The notes under the pieces are model-generated. The model did no database searches. It was not told the origin of the DNA and saw only the letters and a list, made by a program, of their open reading frames with translations. The position numbers and the translations under genes are program-made. From Saprospiraceae bacterium (GTDB lineage: Bacteria > Bacteroidota > Bacteroidia > Chitinophagales > Saprospiraceae): a stretch of 64,000 nucleotides of DNA. Below, piece by piece: positions 51,662-60,028 of the stretch (its first letter is position 1; each line of letters starts with the position of its first letter). The stretch spans positions 124,001 to 188,000 of the forward strand of contig CATQHI010000001.1 in NCBI GenBank assembly GCA_958295895.1, read 5' to 3'.

Positions 51662-52132
51662 ATGAAGCGCATCTTTTCCCTCCTCGTATTGCTCGCCGGC
51701 CTGTCCGTGTCCCTGAGCGCTCAGGTAAAGGCCATGCCCGACGCTACCGCTGAGGCCACCGCGCCCACGGCTATGACCTTCGAGCAGACCGAGATCGACT
51801 ACGGCACCATCGAGCAGAACGCCGATCCCTATCGCACTTTCACCTTCACCAATACGGGCAGCGAGCCCCTCATCATCACCAACGCCGTCGGCTCTTGTGG
51901 CTGCACCGTACCGAGCTACAGCAAGGCTCCCGTGGCCCCCGGTGACTCCGGTGAGGTAAAGGTCCGCTACGCCACCGATCGCCTCGGTAAGTTCCGCAAG
52001 CGCGTCACCCTGACCACCAACGTCAGCGAGGAGCCCATCGTGCTCACCATCATGGGTGAGGTACTCGAAAAGCCCGCCCAGCCCGATGCCGTTCCTGCTG
52101 GCGACGCCGGTCTGTTCAACAACGGCAATTAA
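51662..52132 (+). CDS. Secreted DUF1573 domain protein
   Basis: A 156-residue exported protein. MKRIFSLLVLLAGLSVSLSAQ is a signal peptide. The mature part is a single Ig-like DUF1573 domain: DYGTIEQNADPYRTFTFTNTGSEPLII followed by NAVGSCGCTVPSYSKAPVAPG with the Cys-x-Cys pair and the last strand VTLTTNVSEEPIVLTIMGEV. Such proteins are abundant in Bacteroidota and their role is unknown. ATG 51662 gives the signal peptide. A hairpin (52154-52190) follows its stop. Confidence 0.9.
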   Translation: MKRIFSLLVLLAGLSVSLSAQVKAMPDATAEATAPTAMTFEQTEIDYGTIEQNADPYRTFTFTNTGSEPLIITNAVGSCGCTVPSYSKAPVAPGDSGEVKVRYATDRLGKFRKRVTLTTNVSEEPIVLTIMGEVLEKPAQPDAVPAGDAGLFNNGN

Positions 52133-52153
52133 GTTATTAGCCTACCTGAATTG

Positions 52154-52190
52154 AAAGTGCCCCCTTCCCCCGCGGAAGAGGGCATTTTCT
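52154..52190 (+). terminator. Terminator after the DUF1573 gene
   Basis: Stem GAAAGTGCCC/GGGCATTTTC with inner TTCC/GGAA and a T-run, ending 10 bases before the next start. It looks like an intrinsic terminator. Confidence 0.75.
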
Positions 52191-52200
52191 ATATTACGCC

Positions 52201-52794
52201 ATGGACTACCGGGAACGTACCCTCCGCAACCTCGCCATCACCCGGGGCTACCAGTACACGGCCGGCGACGAGCAGGGCCTAGCCACTAAGCTGCGCGACT
52301 TCCGCCTCACTGCCCAGGGTGGCAGCCGCACCATCGCGCACGTACTGCGCAAACAATACGGACTGCGAGAGTACGACGTATCCCTGTTCGACTACGGCTA
52401 CCTCGACTACGCCACCCGCTACCGCACCCAGCAGACCGTGCTCTTCCTCGAATCCCAGCAGCTGGGGCTACCCGTGCTGCGCCTACAGCCGGAAACCATT
52501 CTCCATAAGCTCGGCGAGCTGTTCGGTCTGGACGACATCGACTTCGTACGCTTTCCCAAATTTAGTAGCCAGTACCGCCTGACCGGTGAGGACGAGGATT
52601 TCATTCGCCACCACTTCACCGACGAGGTGCTCAACTACTTCACCCTCCACAAGGGCTGGTCCCTGGAGGGCATTGGCTACTACCTTATCCTGTACAAAAA
52701 GGGTGTCCTGCTGCCCCCAGATCAACTCAATGCCCTGTACGATAAAGGTCACCAGGTATTCCGCCTCCTCAGTAGTAGCACCGCCGTCGACTGA
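52201..52794 (+). CDS. Conserved hypothetical protein upstream of LytTR gene
   Basis: A 197-residue cytoplasmic protein, mostly helical, with no membrane segment. Aromatic-rich segments VSLFDYGYLDYATRYRTQQTVLF and SSQYRLTGEDEDFIRHHFTDEVLNYF stand out. I do not recognise its family. Its stop overlaps the next start by one base, so it is translationally coupled to a membrane LytTR protein and could be its partner or substrate sensor. The start at ATG 52201 is 10 bases from a terminator end. Confidence 0.7.
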   Translation: MDYRERTLRNLAITRGYQYTAGDEQGLATKLRDFRLTAQGGSRTIAHVLRKQYGLREYDVSLFDYGYLDYATRYRTQQTVLFLESQQLGLPVLRLQPETILHKLGELFGLDDIDFVRFPKFSSQYRLTGEDEDFIRHHFTDEVLNYFTLHKGWSLEGIGYYLILYKKGVLLPPDQLNALYDKGHQVFRLLSSSTAVD

Positions 52795-53561
52795 TGCTGA
52801 GCCGCAATCCCTTCCTGCGCCCCTTCCCCAACCGCCCCTTCGGCCGCAGCGTGGTCATCGGACACGGTCGGACGGCGCTATTCGTCTTCGTGGCGCTGTG
52901 GATCTTTCTTTTCCCCCTCCCGCGCTCCCTCGCTTACGGTGCCGTAGTTTTTATCGTTGCGATCGCCTATAGTTTCGTCACCGACCGCCTCGGCATCCGG
53001 CGTAGCGGCCCCCGGTGGACGCTCCTACGCTGGACCGTCGACCAGGCCATCCTCCTTTTGCTCGTCTCCACCGCCTGCTTTTTACTCTACAACGCCACCG
53101 TCGGCTGGACTGTACTCAACCTCCGCGTCCTCCTCTACATCACCCTCCCCACGGTGGTCGTCGGCCTGTTTCCCATTGTCTTCAGCGGCATCGCCCTCCA
53201 GGTACGCGCCGAGCAGGATCACCAGCGTACGGCCAGTCGCATCCAGGTCAACTCGCTCAGCCAGGGGGGCGGGGCCGCCGGTGCCCAGCAAGTCGAAGGG
53301 GGTGTGATCTTCGCCCGGCGTACCGCTCCATCCACCACCACCTTACACCTCCCCGACCACGAGTCCCGCACCCGCAAACAACCCATCGAGCAGGTCGCAC
53401 GGGAGTTTGCCGATCGGGGGGTGGTACGCTGTCATCCCGATTACCTCGTCGATCCGGCGCGTATCGTAGCCGTCACGGCCGATGCCCAGGGCCTGCGCCT
53501 GCGCCTGAGGGGAAGTGATGTAACCGTGCCGGTAAGCCCGGACTACTTTCGCGAATTATAG
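52794..53561 (+). CDS. Membrane-bound LytTR-domain DNA-binding protein
   Basis: A 255-residue protein with four hydrophobic segments between about residues 25 and 135 (TALFVFVALWIFLFPL, VVFIVAIAYSF, AILLLLVSTACFLLY, LLYITLPTVVVGLFPIVF) and a C-terminal LytTR DNA-binding domain (REFADRGVVRCHPDYLVDPARI, residues about 195-255). The usual LytTR core RCHRSYLVNP reads RCHPDYLVDP. A Gly/Ala insertion SQGGGAAGA near residue 160 comes from a diverged 19-base word. It resembles membrane LytTR regulators of Bacteroidota. It converges on a TMEM220 gene with a 19-base overlap. Confidence 0.8.
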   Translation: MLSRNPFLRPFPNRPFGRSVVIGHGRTALFVFVALWIFLFPLPRSLAYGAVVFIVAIAYSFVTDRLGIRRSGPRWTLLRWTVDQAILLLLVSTACFLLYNATVGWTVLNLRVLLYITLPTVVVGLFPIVFSGIALQVRAEQDHQRTASRIQVNSLSQGGGAAGAQQVEGGVIFARRTAPSTTTLHLPDHESRTRKQPIEQVAREFADRGVVRCHPDYLVDPARIVAVTADAQGLRLRLRGSDVTVPVSPDYFREL

Positions 53562-53896
53562 GCGTAGCCCCCCAGGGTCGCACTACTGATGAACAGGCCG
53601 AAAAACTCCCGCGTGAGCTCGATGTGGGGAGATTCGGCCTTCATCTGGCCGGCGATAGTAGGCATACCCTCACCGATCCAGGTGAGCAGGTCGGGGATGA
53701 GGGTGCACATCCATACGACCGCTATGCCCAGGGCCAGAAAGACCAGCAGGCGGGGTGGCCGGCCCAGAGCCCACCAGGCGGCAACCAGCGCTACGGCGCC
53801 GTACATTCCCACCCAGAGCGGCCAGTCCGGGTCGTTGAGCTGCCAGTAGGCAAATAGTCCGAACAGGAGGGCGACGACGAGGTGTGCGTATTTCAT
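53543..53896 (-). CDS. TMEM220-like small membrane protein
   Basis: A 117-residue protein with four predicted membrane helices, starting MKYAHLVVALLFGLFAYWQLNDPDWPLWVGMYG. The DPDWPLW motif and the closing REFFGLFISS are the features I use to recognise the TMEM220 family. Function unknown. ATG 53896 is chosen; longer readings run back through the divergent aldo/keto reductase start. It overlaps the LytTR gene end by 19 bases. Confidence 0.82.
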   Translation of the reverse strand: MKYAHLVVALLFGLFAYWQLNDPDWPLWVGMYGAVALVAAWWALGRPPRLLVFLALGIAVVWMCTLIPDLLTWIGEGMPTIAGQMKAESPHIELTREFFGLFISSATLGGYAYNSRK

Positions 53897-53924
53897 ACCG
53901 ATTGCTTGCCGTAAAATTACACCC

Positions 53925-54836
53925 ATGAACGCTACGAATAGTCCCCTTAGTCCGAATGGTCCGCAATTATCCGAACTCGTAGCCGGTACGATGACCTGGG
54001 GCGAGTGGGGCGCCAATTATAGTACGGCGGAACAGGCGGACCTGATCGGCCACTGCCTGGAACTGGGCATCACCACCTTTGACCACGCCGATATTTACGG
54101 TGATTATAGCACCGAGGAAGGGTTCGGCAGGGCCCTCGACCAGCATGGCACCGGCGTACGCGCCCAACTTCAACTGGTGACCAAGTGCGGAATTCAGCTG
54201 GAGACCAGCCGAAGACCGGATACCTACGTGAAGCACTACAATAGTAGCCACGCCCACATTATGGCCTCCGCCGAACGGAGCCTGACGAACCTGCGCACCG
54301 ACTACCTCGACCTGCTGCTGCTCCACCGGCCGGACCCCCTAATGGAGGTAGACGAGATCGCCCGGGCCTTTACCGAGCTACGGAATGCCGGCAAGGTGCG
54401 CCACTTCGGGGTGAGCAATTTTACGCCGGGTCAGTTTGCGCTACTTGCCGACGGGGTGGAGCTGGTGACTAACCAGGTGGAGTGTCACCCCATGCACCCC
54501 GATCCACTCTTTGACGGCACGTACGATCAGTGTCAGCGGCGGGGGATACGGCCGATGGTGTGGAGTCCGCTCGGAGGTAGTGATTACTTTAAGGGGGACG
54601 GGACTGCTGTGCTGCGCCTTCGTGCAAAGGTGCAGGAGATTGCCGGAGCGTACGGGGTGGAGGAGGACGTCGTGCTGCTGGCCTGGTGCCGCCGCCATCC
54701 TACGGGGCCGCTGCCGGTGCTGGGTACGACGAAGAAGGAGCGATTGAACCGGTCGGTACGGGCGTTGGATTTACAACTGGAGCGGCAGCACTGGTTTGAG
54801 ATCCTGGAGGCGGGGCGGGGGTACGAGGTGGCTTAG
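53925..54836 (+). CDS. Aldo/keto reductase
   Basis: A 303-residue NADPH-dependent TIM-barrel oxidoreductase. The catalytic tetrad shows as Asp and Tyr in FDHADIYGDY near residue 50, Lys in QLVTKCGIQL near 83 and His in LDLLLLHRPDP near 124. The C-terminal GTTKKERLNRSV segment binds cofactor. The sequence is of the YdhF/coenzyme-binding type frequently seen in Bacteroidota. Substrate unknown. It is divergent from TMEM220, and a possible -7-like TTAC lies just upstream. Confidence 0.93.
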   Translation: MNATNSPLSPNGPQLSELVAGTMTWGEWGANYSTAEQADLIGHCLELGITTFDHADIYGDYSTEEGFGRALDQHGTGVRAQLQLVTKCGIQLETSRRPDTYVKHYNSSHAHIMASAERSLTNLRTDYLDLLLLHRPDPLMEVDEIARAFTELRNAGKVRHFGVSNFTPGQFALLADGVELVTNQVECHPMHPDPLFDGTYDQCQRRGIRPMVWSPLGGSDYFKGDGTAVLRLRAKVQEIAGAYGVEEDVVLLAWCRRHPTGPLPVLGTTKKERLNRSVRALDLQLERQHWFEILEAGRGYEVA

Positions 54837-56059
54837 GCTTTTCTCAACGTCAGCACCGTTACCTCCGGTAGAATACCCACCCGCCCCGGGTAGCCAAGGA
54901 AGCCGAGCCCCCGGTTGACGTATAAAGACTGCCGGCCCTGCCGGTACAGTCCCGCCCACTGCTCGTAGACGTACTGGGAGGGTGACCACTTAAACCCCGG
55001 AATCTCGATGCCGAACTGGAAGCCGTGGGTGTGGCCGCTGAGGGTGAGGTCGATGTTAGCGTACTGGGGGCGCACTAGGGCGTCCCAGCTGGTGGGGTCG
55101 TGACTGAGCAGCACCCTGCAGTCGCAGTCGTCGGTGCCGGCGGCGGCTACGTCCAGGTGGCCATACTTGGGGAAGCGCAGGATGGCCGACCAGTTTTCGA
55201 TACCGATGAGGGCCAGGCGGTGGCCGTTGATGTCGAGCTTGCGGTGCTCGTCGCGTAGGAGGTCCCAGCCCAGGCGGGCGTGGATGTCGTAGAGCTGCCG
55301 CATATTGGCGGCCTTGGCCGCGTCGCTATCCCAGTCGACGTAGTCGCCGTAGTCGTGATTACCCAGGATGCTGTACACACCGTGCTTGCCGCGGATCTGT
55401 TTGAAAATGTCGATGTAGGGCAGCATTTCCTCCGAGCGGTTGTTGACCAGGTCGCCGGTGAACACTACAATATCGCCATGTTCGCGGTTGACCATGTCGA
55501 CGGCATGGTGGAGGGGAGTGGAGCGGGTCCAGCTACCGGAATGAATATCGCTGATCTGAACGATTTTGAGGCCTTCCAGTCCGGCCGGGAGGTTATCGAT
55601 GGGCACATCGACGGCGAAGCGGCGGTAGCGGTAGGCGTTACGGACCATGCCGTAGGTGAGCGTGACCAGAGGTACACCACCGGCTACCAGGGCGGCCTTG
55701 CTGAGGAAGCGGGAGCGGCTGGTGTCGCGCTCGGTAACCGGACTGACTTTATTGACTATCCAGGTAACGGCCCGGCGCAGATCGTCGCCCAGTAGGAAGA
55801 GTACAACCGGTACTTTGCTGAGGTAGAGGATAAAGATGCCGGCATTGGTGTAGGTGCGCAGGCCCCGCGGCCAGGCGGCGGTGAGCTCGAAAACGTTGAG
55901 TAAAATGAGCCCGAAAGCGAGTAGACTTAGGGTCCAGTACAGGATGTACCCTGTCTTACGTGCTCCGGGCCGGTAGGGCGCAAGCCAGGACCGGACGGCG
56001 GCGAAGGCGTACACATCCAGCACAAGCATGAACGCCAGCAGGTAAAGCAGTCTTGACAT
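54833..56059 (-). CDS. Membrane-anchored metallophosphoesterase
   Basis: A 408-residue protein with N-terminal hydrophobic segments (LLYLLAFMLVLDVYAFAAV, YILYWTLSLLAFGLILLNVF, and more to about residue 145) and a calcineurin-like phosphoesterase domain. Metal ligands appear in KIVQISDIHSGSW near 170, VVFTGDLVNNRSEE near 208, SILGNHDYGDY near 238, VLLSHDPTSWD near 315 and LTLSGHTHGFQFG near 342. The family resembles YkuE-type envelope phosphoesterases. A TAT-like region is not seen. It converges on the aldo/keto reductase gene with a 4-base overlap. Confidence 0.92.
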   Translation of the reverse strand: MSRLLYLLAFMLVLDVYAFAAVRSWLAPYRPGARKTGYILYWTLSLLAFGLILLNVFELTAAWPRGLRTYTNAGIFILYLSKVPVVLFLLGDDLRRAVTWIVNKVSPVTERDTSRSRFLSKAALVAGGVPLVTLTYGMVRNAYRYRRFAVDVPIDNLPAGLEGLKIVQISDIHSGSWTRSTPLHHAVDMVNREHGDIVVFTGDLVNNRSEEMLPYIDIFKQIRGKHGVYSILGNHDYGDYVDWDSDAAKAANMRQLYDIHARLGWDLLRDEHRKLDINGHRLALIGIENWSAILRFPKYGHLDVAAAGTDDCDCRVLLSHDPTSWDALVRPQYANIDLTLSGHTHGFQFGIEIPGFKWSPSQYVYEQWAGLYRQGRQSLYVNRGLGFLGYPGRVGILPEVTVLTLRKA

Positions 56060-56158
56060 AGTGCCATAACTATCCCAGCTCGGAAAAAGATGTTTGTGGG
56101 CTGCAACCCATCCGACGGCCGCTCGTCCTTACCTTAGAACCAACACAATCACCCAATC

Positions 56159-56902
56159 ATGAAGAGCTTACTCACCGGCTACTTTCTCCTTCTATTCATC
56201 AGCCTCACCGCCCAGGTGGAGGTCAACAACGGTTGGCGCGGCCGTAACGGGGAACGGGTCAGGGGCAATGGCGAGGTGACCACCCTCGAGCGCGACATCG
56301 ACGGTTTCACGGGCGTAAGCGCCTGCTGCTCCATGAACGTGGAACTGGCTGAGGGGGACTTTTCCATTCGTATCGAGGCAGAGAGTAATCTGCAGGAGTT
56401 CGTCAAGACTGAGGTGAAGGGCGACCGCCTCGAGGTAGGCTACGTCTCGGGGGCGAACTTCAAGTCTACCGAGCCCATCAACGTATACATCACCCTGCCC
56501 CATCTGGCGTACCTCAAAGCCTCCAGCAGCTCAACGGTAAAGGGCACCAATACCTTCCACGGCGACGACCTGGAGGTGGACGTAAGCAGCTCCGCCACGG
56601 CGAGCCTCGCCTTTGAGGGCCGGTCGGTATCTACCGATGCCAGCTCTTCGGCTACCCTAGTCATCGAGGGGGCGGCCGATGAGTTCGCGGGCGACGCCAG
56701 TAGCTCCAGTCGCATCGACGCCGGTAAGCTGACCGCTAAGCACGGAAAAGCCGACGTAAGCAGCAGCGCCGACATCACACTTAACGTGGCGGAGTCCCTC
56801 CGTGCCAAGGCCAGCTCCAGCGGATCGGTGAGCTACTACGGCCGGCCTACCGACGTTAACTCCGACACGAATAGCAGCGGCAGCGTGCGGAGTAAGAACT
56901 AG
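56159..56902 (+). CDS. Secreted head-GIN (DUF2807) domain protein
   Basis: A 247-residue exported protein with signal peptide MKSLLTGYFLLLFISLTAQ. The rest is a right-handed beta-helix-like DUF2807 domain with repeated Ser-rich turns: ASSSSTVKG, VSSSATASL, ASSSATLVI, ASSSSRID, VSSSADITL and ASSSGSVSYYG. These give regular solenoid turns. Such proteins are secreted autotransporter adhesin-like head domains of Bacteroidota with unknown function. A TACCTTAG sequence 30 bases upstream is a possible -7 box. It overlaps the priA end by four bases. Confidence 0.9.
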   Translation: MKSLLTGYFLLLFISLTAQVEVNNGWRGRNGERVRGNGEVTTLERDIDGFTGVSACCSMNVELAEGDFSIRIEAESNLQEFVKTEVKGDRLEVGYVSGANFKSTEPINVYITLPHLAYLKASSSSTVKGTNTFHGDDLEVDVSSSATASLAFEGRSVSTDASSSATLVIEGAADEFAGDASSSSRIDAGKLTAKHGKADVSSSADITLNVAESLRAKASSSGSVSYYGRPTDVNSDTNSSGSVRSKN

Positions 56903-59379
56903 TAGGGGTCCACATCGACCACGACCCGCACTCCGGATAGTCCCTTGGTCTGTGCGAGTTTGTCGCTAGCGCGCTGGATGATGTCCTTGATGCGTTTCAT
57001 CCGGGCCGGCACCGGGGCGCAGCGGATTACCATATCCTGTAGGTAGTAGGTGCGCAGGCGGGCTACGCTGGGCTCGAAGGGCCCCTCCAGTTGATCGCCA
57101 AGTGCATGCGCTAACCAGGTGCCGAGTAGTTTGGCCCCCTCCTCCACAGTCGCCCGACGGGGGTGGCGGAGCTGCAGCCGGATCATTTTACGGTAGGGCG
57201 GAAAGGCGTGCTGCTGCCGGTTGCCCGCCTCGCGCTGTATGAAGTTTTCGTAGTCACCCGTAATCACATCGGTAATCACCGGGTGGTTTCCCTCGTGGGC
57301 CTGGATGATGACCTGACCGCGGCGGCCCCTACGCCCGGCCCGCCCGGCTACCTGGGTCATGAGCTGAAAGGCCCGCTCGTCGGCCCGAAAGTCCGGAAAG
57401 CGGAGTAGCTGATCGGCGCTGATGACCCCCACGAGTCCCACACGGTCGAAGTCCAGCCCCTTGGTGACCATCTGGGTACCCACCAGAATATCCAGTTCGC
57501 CTACCTCAAAGTCATCGAGGAGCTTACCCAGGGCGTTCTTGCCGCGGGTAGTGTCGAGGTCCATGCGGGCGATGCGGGCCTCGGGGAGGAAGATTTTGAG
57601 CTCGTCCTCGATCTTTTCGGTGCCGGTACCACTGAGTTTGAGCTGCAACTCGCCGCAGGCCGGGCACTGCTCCGGGGGCGCGGTGACATAGCCGCAGCAG
57701 TGGCAGCGCAGGCGGTGCTGGTACTTGTGGTAGGTGAGGCTGACGTCGCAGTTGACGCAGGCCGCGGTGTACTCACAGGTGGGGCAGAAGTAGACCGGGG
57801 CGAAGCCGCGGCGGTTCTGGAACAGAATAGCTTGCTCGCCGCGCTCCAGCGTTTTGCGCAGGGCATCCAGGAGGGTAGGGGTAAAGAAGGGGTGATGTGC
57901 TCCCTTATCGTTGGTCTCGCGGGCGTTGGCGATCACGATCTCGGGCAGGGCCGTGCCGCCGAACCGTTCCGGCATGGTGACCAGGCCGTACTTACCGGAC
58001 CGGGCATTCTCCCAGCTTTCGAGGCTGGGGGTGGCGCTACCCAGAATGGCCTTTGCACCGTGCTGGTGGGCTAGGTATATGGCCACGTCGCGGCCATTAT
58101 AGCGGGGGTTGGGATCGTGCTGCTTGTAGGAGGGATCGTGCTCCTCGTCGACCACCACCAGATCGAGGGCGGTGAAGGGAAGGAAGAGGGCCGAGCGGGG
58201 TCCGACCACGGAGGTGTTGCCGGTCAGCACGGCCTTCCAGATCTCCACCCGTTCCATGTTGTTGAGCCGGCTGTGGTAGACCATGATCTTATCGCCGAGC
58301 ACCCGCTGGAGGCGCTTGATGATCTGGCCGGTCAGGGCAATCTCGGGCAGGAGGTAGAGTACCTGCTTACCGGCCGCGATGGCTTCCTGCATCAGCTCGA
58401 TGTAGACGCGGGTCTTGCCACTACTGGTTACGCCGTGTAGTAGTGCCGGGTGGCCGGCTGCGTGGTGAGCCCGGATTTCGGTAAGGGCAGCTGTTTGCTG
58501 GGGGCTCAGCTCCCGGGCCTCGTCGGGTGCTTCGCCATCGGTACTTATTCTGCTGACCTCCCGATCGTAAAACTCGAAAATGCCCTTTTTGACCATGGCG
58601 CGGATCACGCCATCCGAAGCTCCGGTACGCTTGCTCAGGTCGCTGCGGCGCACGTAGGGCTGGGTGCGGCTGTACTGGAGGTATTCCAGCAGTACGGCCG
58701 TTTGTTTCTCCGATCGGCTCACCAGGTCGAAGGCTCCGGCGCGCTGGGCTTCGGTCTGAAAGTCGGGGCCGAAGCGAACGCACTTCACCTCCAGCGCTTT
58801 GTAACGATCGGTAAGCTCCTCTTTGGGAAAGATTACGTGGCGGTCGAGTAGGCTACGGATGACGGGGTAGACCGTCTTCCGTTGCAGGATGTCGCGGATG
58901 TCTTTGAGGGTAAGCTCGGCCTGTAGGGTGAGGGCCTCCACCACCAGGTACTCGTCTTCCGATAGCTCCGTGACGTCGTCACTGAACATGGGGCCAAGGG
59001 TGATGACGGTCTCACTGGCCATCTTGAGGTGGCTCGGCAGGCCGGCGGTCATCACCTCGCCCAAAGCACAGCAGTAGTAGTCGGCGATCCAGTCCCAGAG
59101 GCGAAGCTGACGCGGGGTGAGCAACGGCTCCACGTCGATCACGCTCAGGATCGGCTTAGTCTTAAAGCTCGGCATCTCACCGTGTAGCCGGCGAATGATA
59201 CCGGCGTAGTGCTTGTTCTTACTAAACTGCACCTCTACGCGCTGCCCTTCCCGCAGCTGTCCGACGAACTCCTCCGGTACGCGGTAGGTGTAGGTCTGTG
59301 CCAGGGCTAGTGGCAGAATCACGTCGGCGTAGACGGTACCACGGGCGGTCAGGGGCTGTTCGGTCGTTGGTAGGGTCAC
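56899..59379 (-). CDS. priA: Primosomal protein N' (replication restart helicase)
   Basis: An 826-residue superfamily 2 helicase that restarts stalled forks. The Walker A LLHGVTSSGKTRVY is near residue 312, the DEEH box VVVDEEHDPSYK near 408, the zinc-binding cysteines (CPTCEYTAACVNC and CHCCGYVTAPPEQCPACG) near 533-575, and the helicase motifs TQMVTKGLDFDRV and QVAGRAGRRGRRG near 640-685. GTG 59379 is chosen: a TATATTTG promoter box at 59403-59410 lies upstream of it but within a longer reading, so the upstream codons could not be translated from that transcript. Confidence 0.93.
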   Translation of the reverse strand: MTLPTTEQPLTARGTVYADVILPLALAQTYTYRVPEEFVGQLREGQRVEVQFSKNKHYAGIIRRLHGEMPSFKTKPILSVIDVEPLLTPRQLRLWDWIADYYCCALGEVMTAGLPSHLKMASETVITLGPMFSDDVTELSEDEYLVVEALTLQAELTLKDIRDILQRKTVYPVIRSLLDRHVIFPKEELTDRYKALEVKCVRFGPDFQTEAQRAGAFDLVSRSEKQTAVLLEYLQYSRTQPYVRRSDLSKRTGASDGVIRAMVKKGIFEFYDREVSRISTDGEAPDEARELSPQQTAALTEIRAHHAAGHPALLHGVTSSGKTRVYIELMQEAIAAGKQVLYLLPEIALTGQIIKRLQRVLGDKIMVYHSRLNNMERVEIWKAVLTGNTSVVGPRSALFLPFTALDLVVVDEEHDPSYKQHDPNPRYNGRDVAIYLAHQHGAKAILGSATPSLESWENARSGKYGLVTMPERFGGTALPEIVIANARETNDKGAHHPFFTPTLLDALRKTLERGEQAILFQNRRGFAPVYFCPTCEYTAACVNCDVSLTYHKYQHRLRCHCCGYVTAPPEQCPACGELQLKLSGTGTEKIEDELKIFLPEARIARMDLDTTRGKNALGKLLDDFEVGELDILVGTQMVTKGLDFDRVGLVGVISADQLLRFPDFRADERAFQLMTQVAGRAGRRGRRGQVIIQAHEGNHPVITDVITGDYENFIQREAGNRQQHAFPPYRKMIRLQLRHPRRATVEEGAKLLGTWLAHALGDQLEGPFEPSVARLRTYYLQDMVIRCAPVPARMKRIKDIIQRASDKLAQTKGLSGVRVVVDVDPY

Positions 59380-59402
59380 GGAGAAGTTAAAATAAATTGT
59401 TG

Positions 59403-59410
59403 CAAATATA
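59403..59410 (-). promoter_or_regulatory. Bacteroidota -7 box for priA
   Basis: TATATTTG on the minus strand, exact TAnnTTTG, 23 bases upstream of the GTG at 59379. It lies between divergent priA and folA. Confidence 0.65.
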
Positions 59411-59435
59411 GTACAATGCTGCCCTACCTCACCCC

Positions 59436-59443
59436 TACCTTGC
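59436..59443 (+). promoter_or_regulatory. Possible -7 box for folA
   Basis: TACCTTGC, a one-mismatch TAnnTTTG-like box ending five bases before the ATG at 59448, giving a nearly leaderless mRNA if used. Confidence 0.45.
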
Positions 59444-59447
59444 ACCC

Positions 59448-59948
59448 ATGAAGCTCTCCGCCATCGTAGCCACCGACCGCCGCAACACCATCGGCAAGGA
59501 CGGCCAGATACCCTGGTACCTCCCGGCTGACCTACAGTACTTCAAGCGTACCACTCTGGGCCACCCCGTCATCATGGGACGCAAGACCTTCCGCAGTATC
59601 GGCCGGCCCCTACCCAAGCGCACGAATATCGTACTGACGCGCGATCCTTTCTTCACCGCCACCGGTGTAGTCGTAGCCCATAGCCTGCGCGAGGCCCTGG
59701 GGCACCCGGCCGTGACGGAGGCCGCAGAATCGTTCATCGTAGGCGGAGGTGATATTTACCGGACGGCACTGCCCCTGACCACCACCATCTACCGGACCAT
59801 CGTCGCGGCGGACATCCCGGATGGAGACGCCTTCTTCCCGGAGCTACCCCCCGAGGAGTGGCGTGAGGTGTGGAGCGAGGCCCGCCGGCCGGATGCAAAA
59901 AACGAGCTGGCGTACCGCTTCTCCCGCCTAGAAAGGCAACAAATATAA
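59448..59948 (+). CDS. folA: Dihydrofolate reductase
   Basis: A 166-residue NADPH-dependent enzyme making tetrahydrofolate. MKLSAIVATDRRNTIGKDGQIPWYLPADLQYFK contains the active-site Asp position; HPVIMGRKTFRSIGRPLPKRTNIVLTRDP and FIVGGGDIYRTALP match the cofactor-binding and core motifs. Length is typical for bacteria. It is divergent from priA and 80 bases upstream of the DUF2851 gene. Confidence 0.96.
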   Translation: MKLSAIVATDRRNTIGKDGQIPWYLPADLQYFKRTTLGHPVIMGRKTFRSIGRPLPKRTNIVLTRDPFFTATGVVVAHSLREALGHPAVTEAAESFIVGGGDIYRTALPLTTTIYRTIVAADIPDGDAFFPELPPEEWREVWSEARRPDAKNELAYRFSRLERQQI

Positions 59949-60028
59949 ACAAAAAGTTGTGTGTTTGGTCAAAAGGTAGTTAATTGCGAACGATTTGTTT
60001 GATTAACCACTTCGAGAACACACACTTA

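Noticed and set aside
53268-53286. Gly/Ala-coding copy in the LytTR gene
   Set aside because: Two mismatches to the word; kept as a comment on that gene but not counted among the reliable copies.
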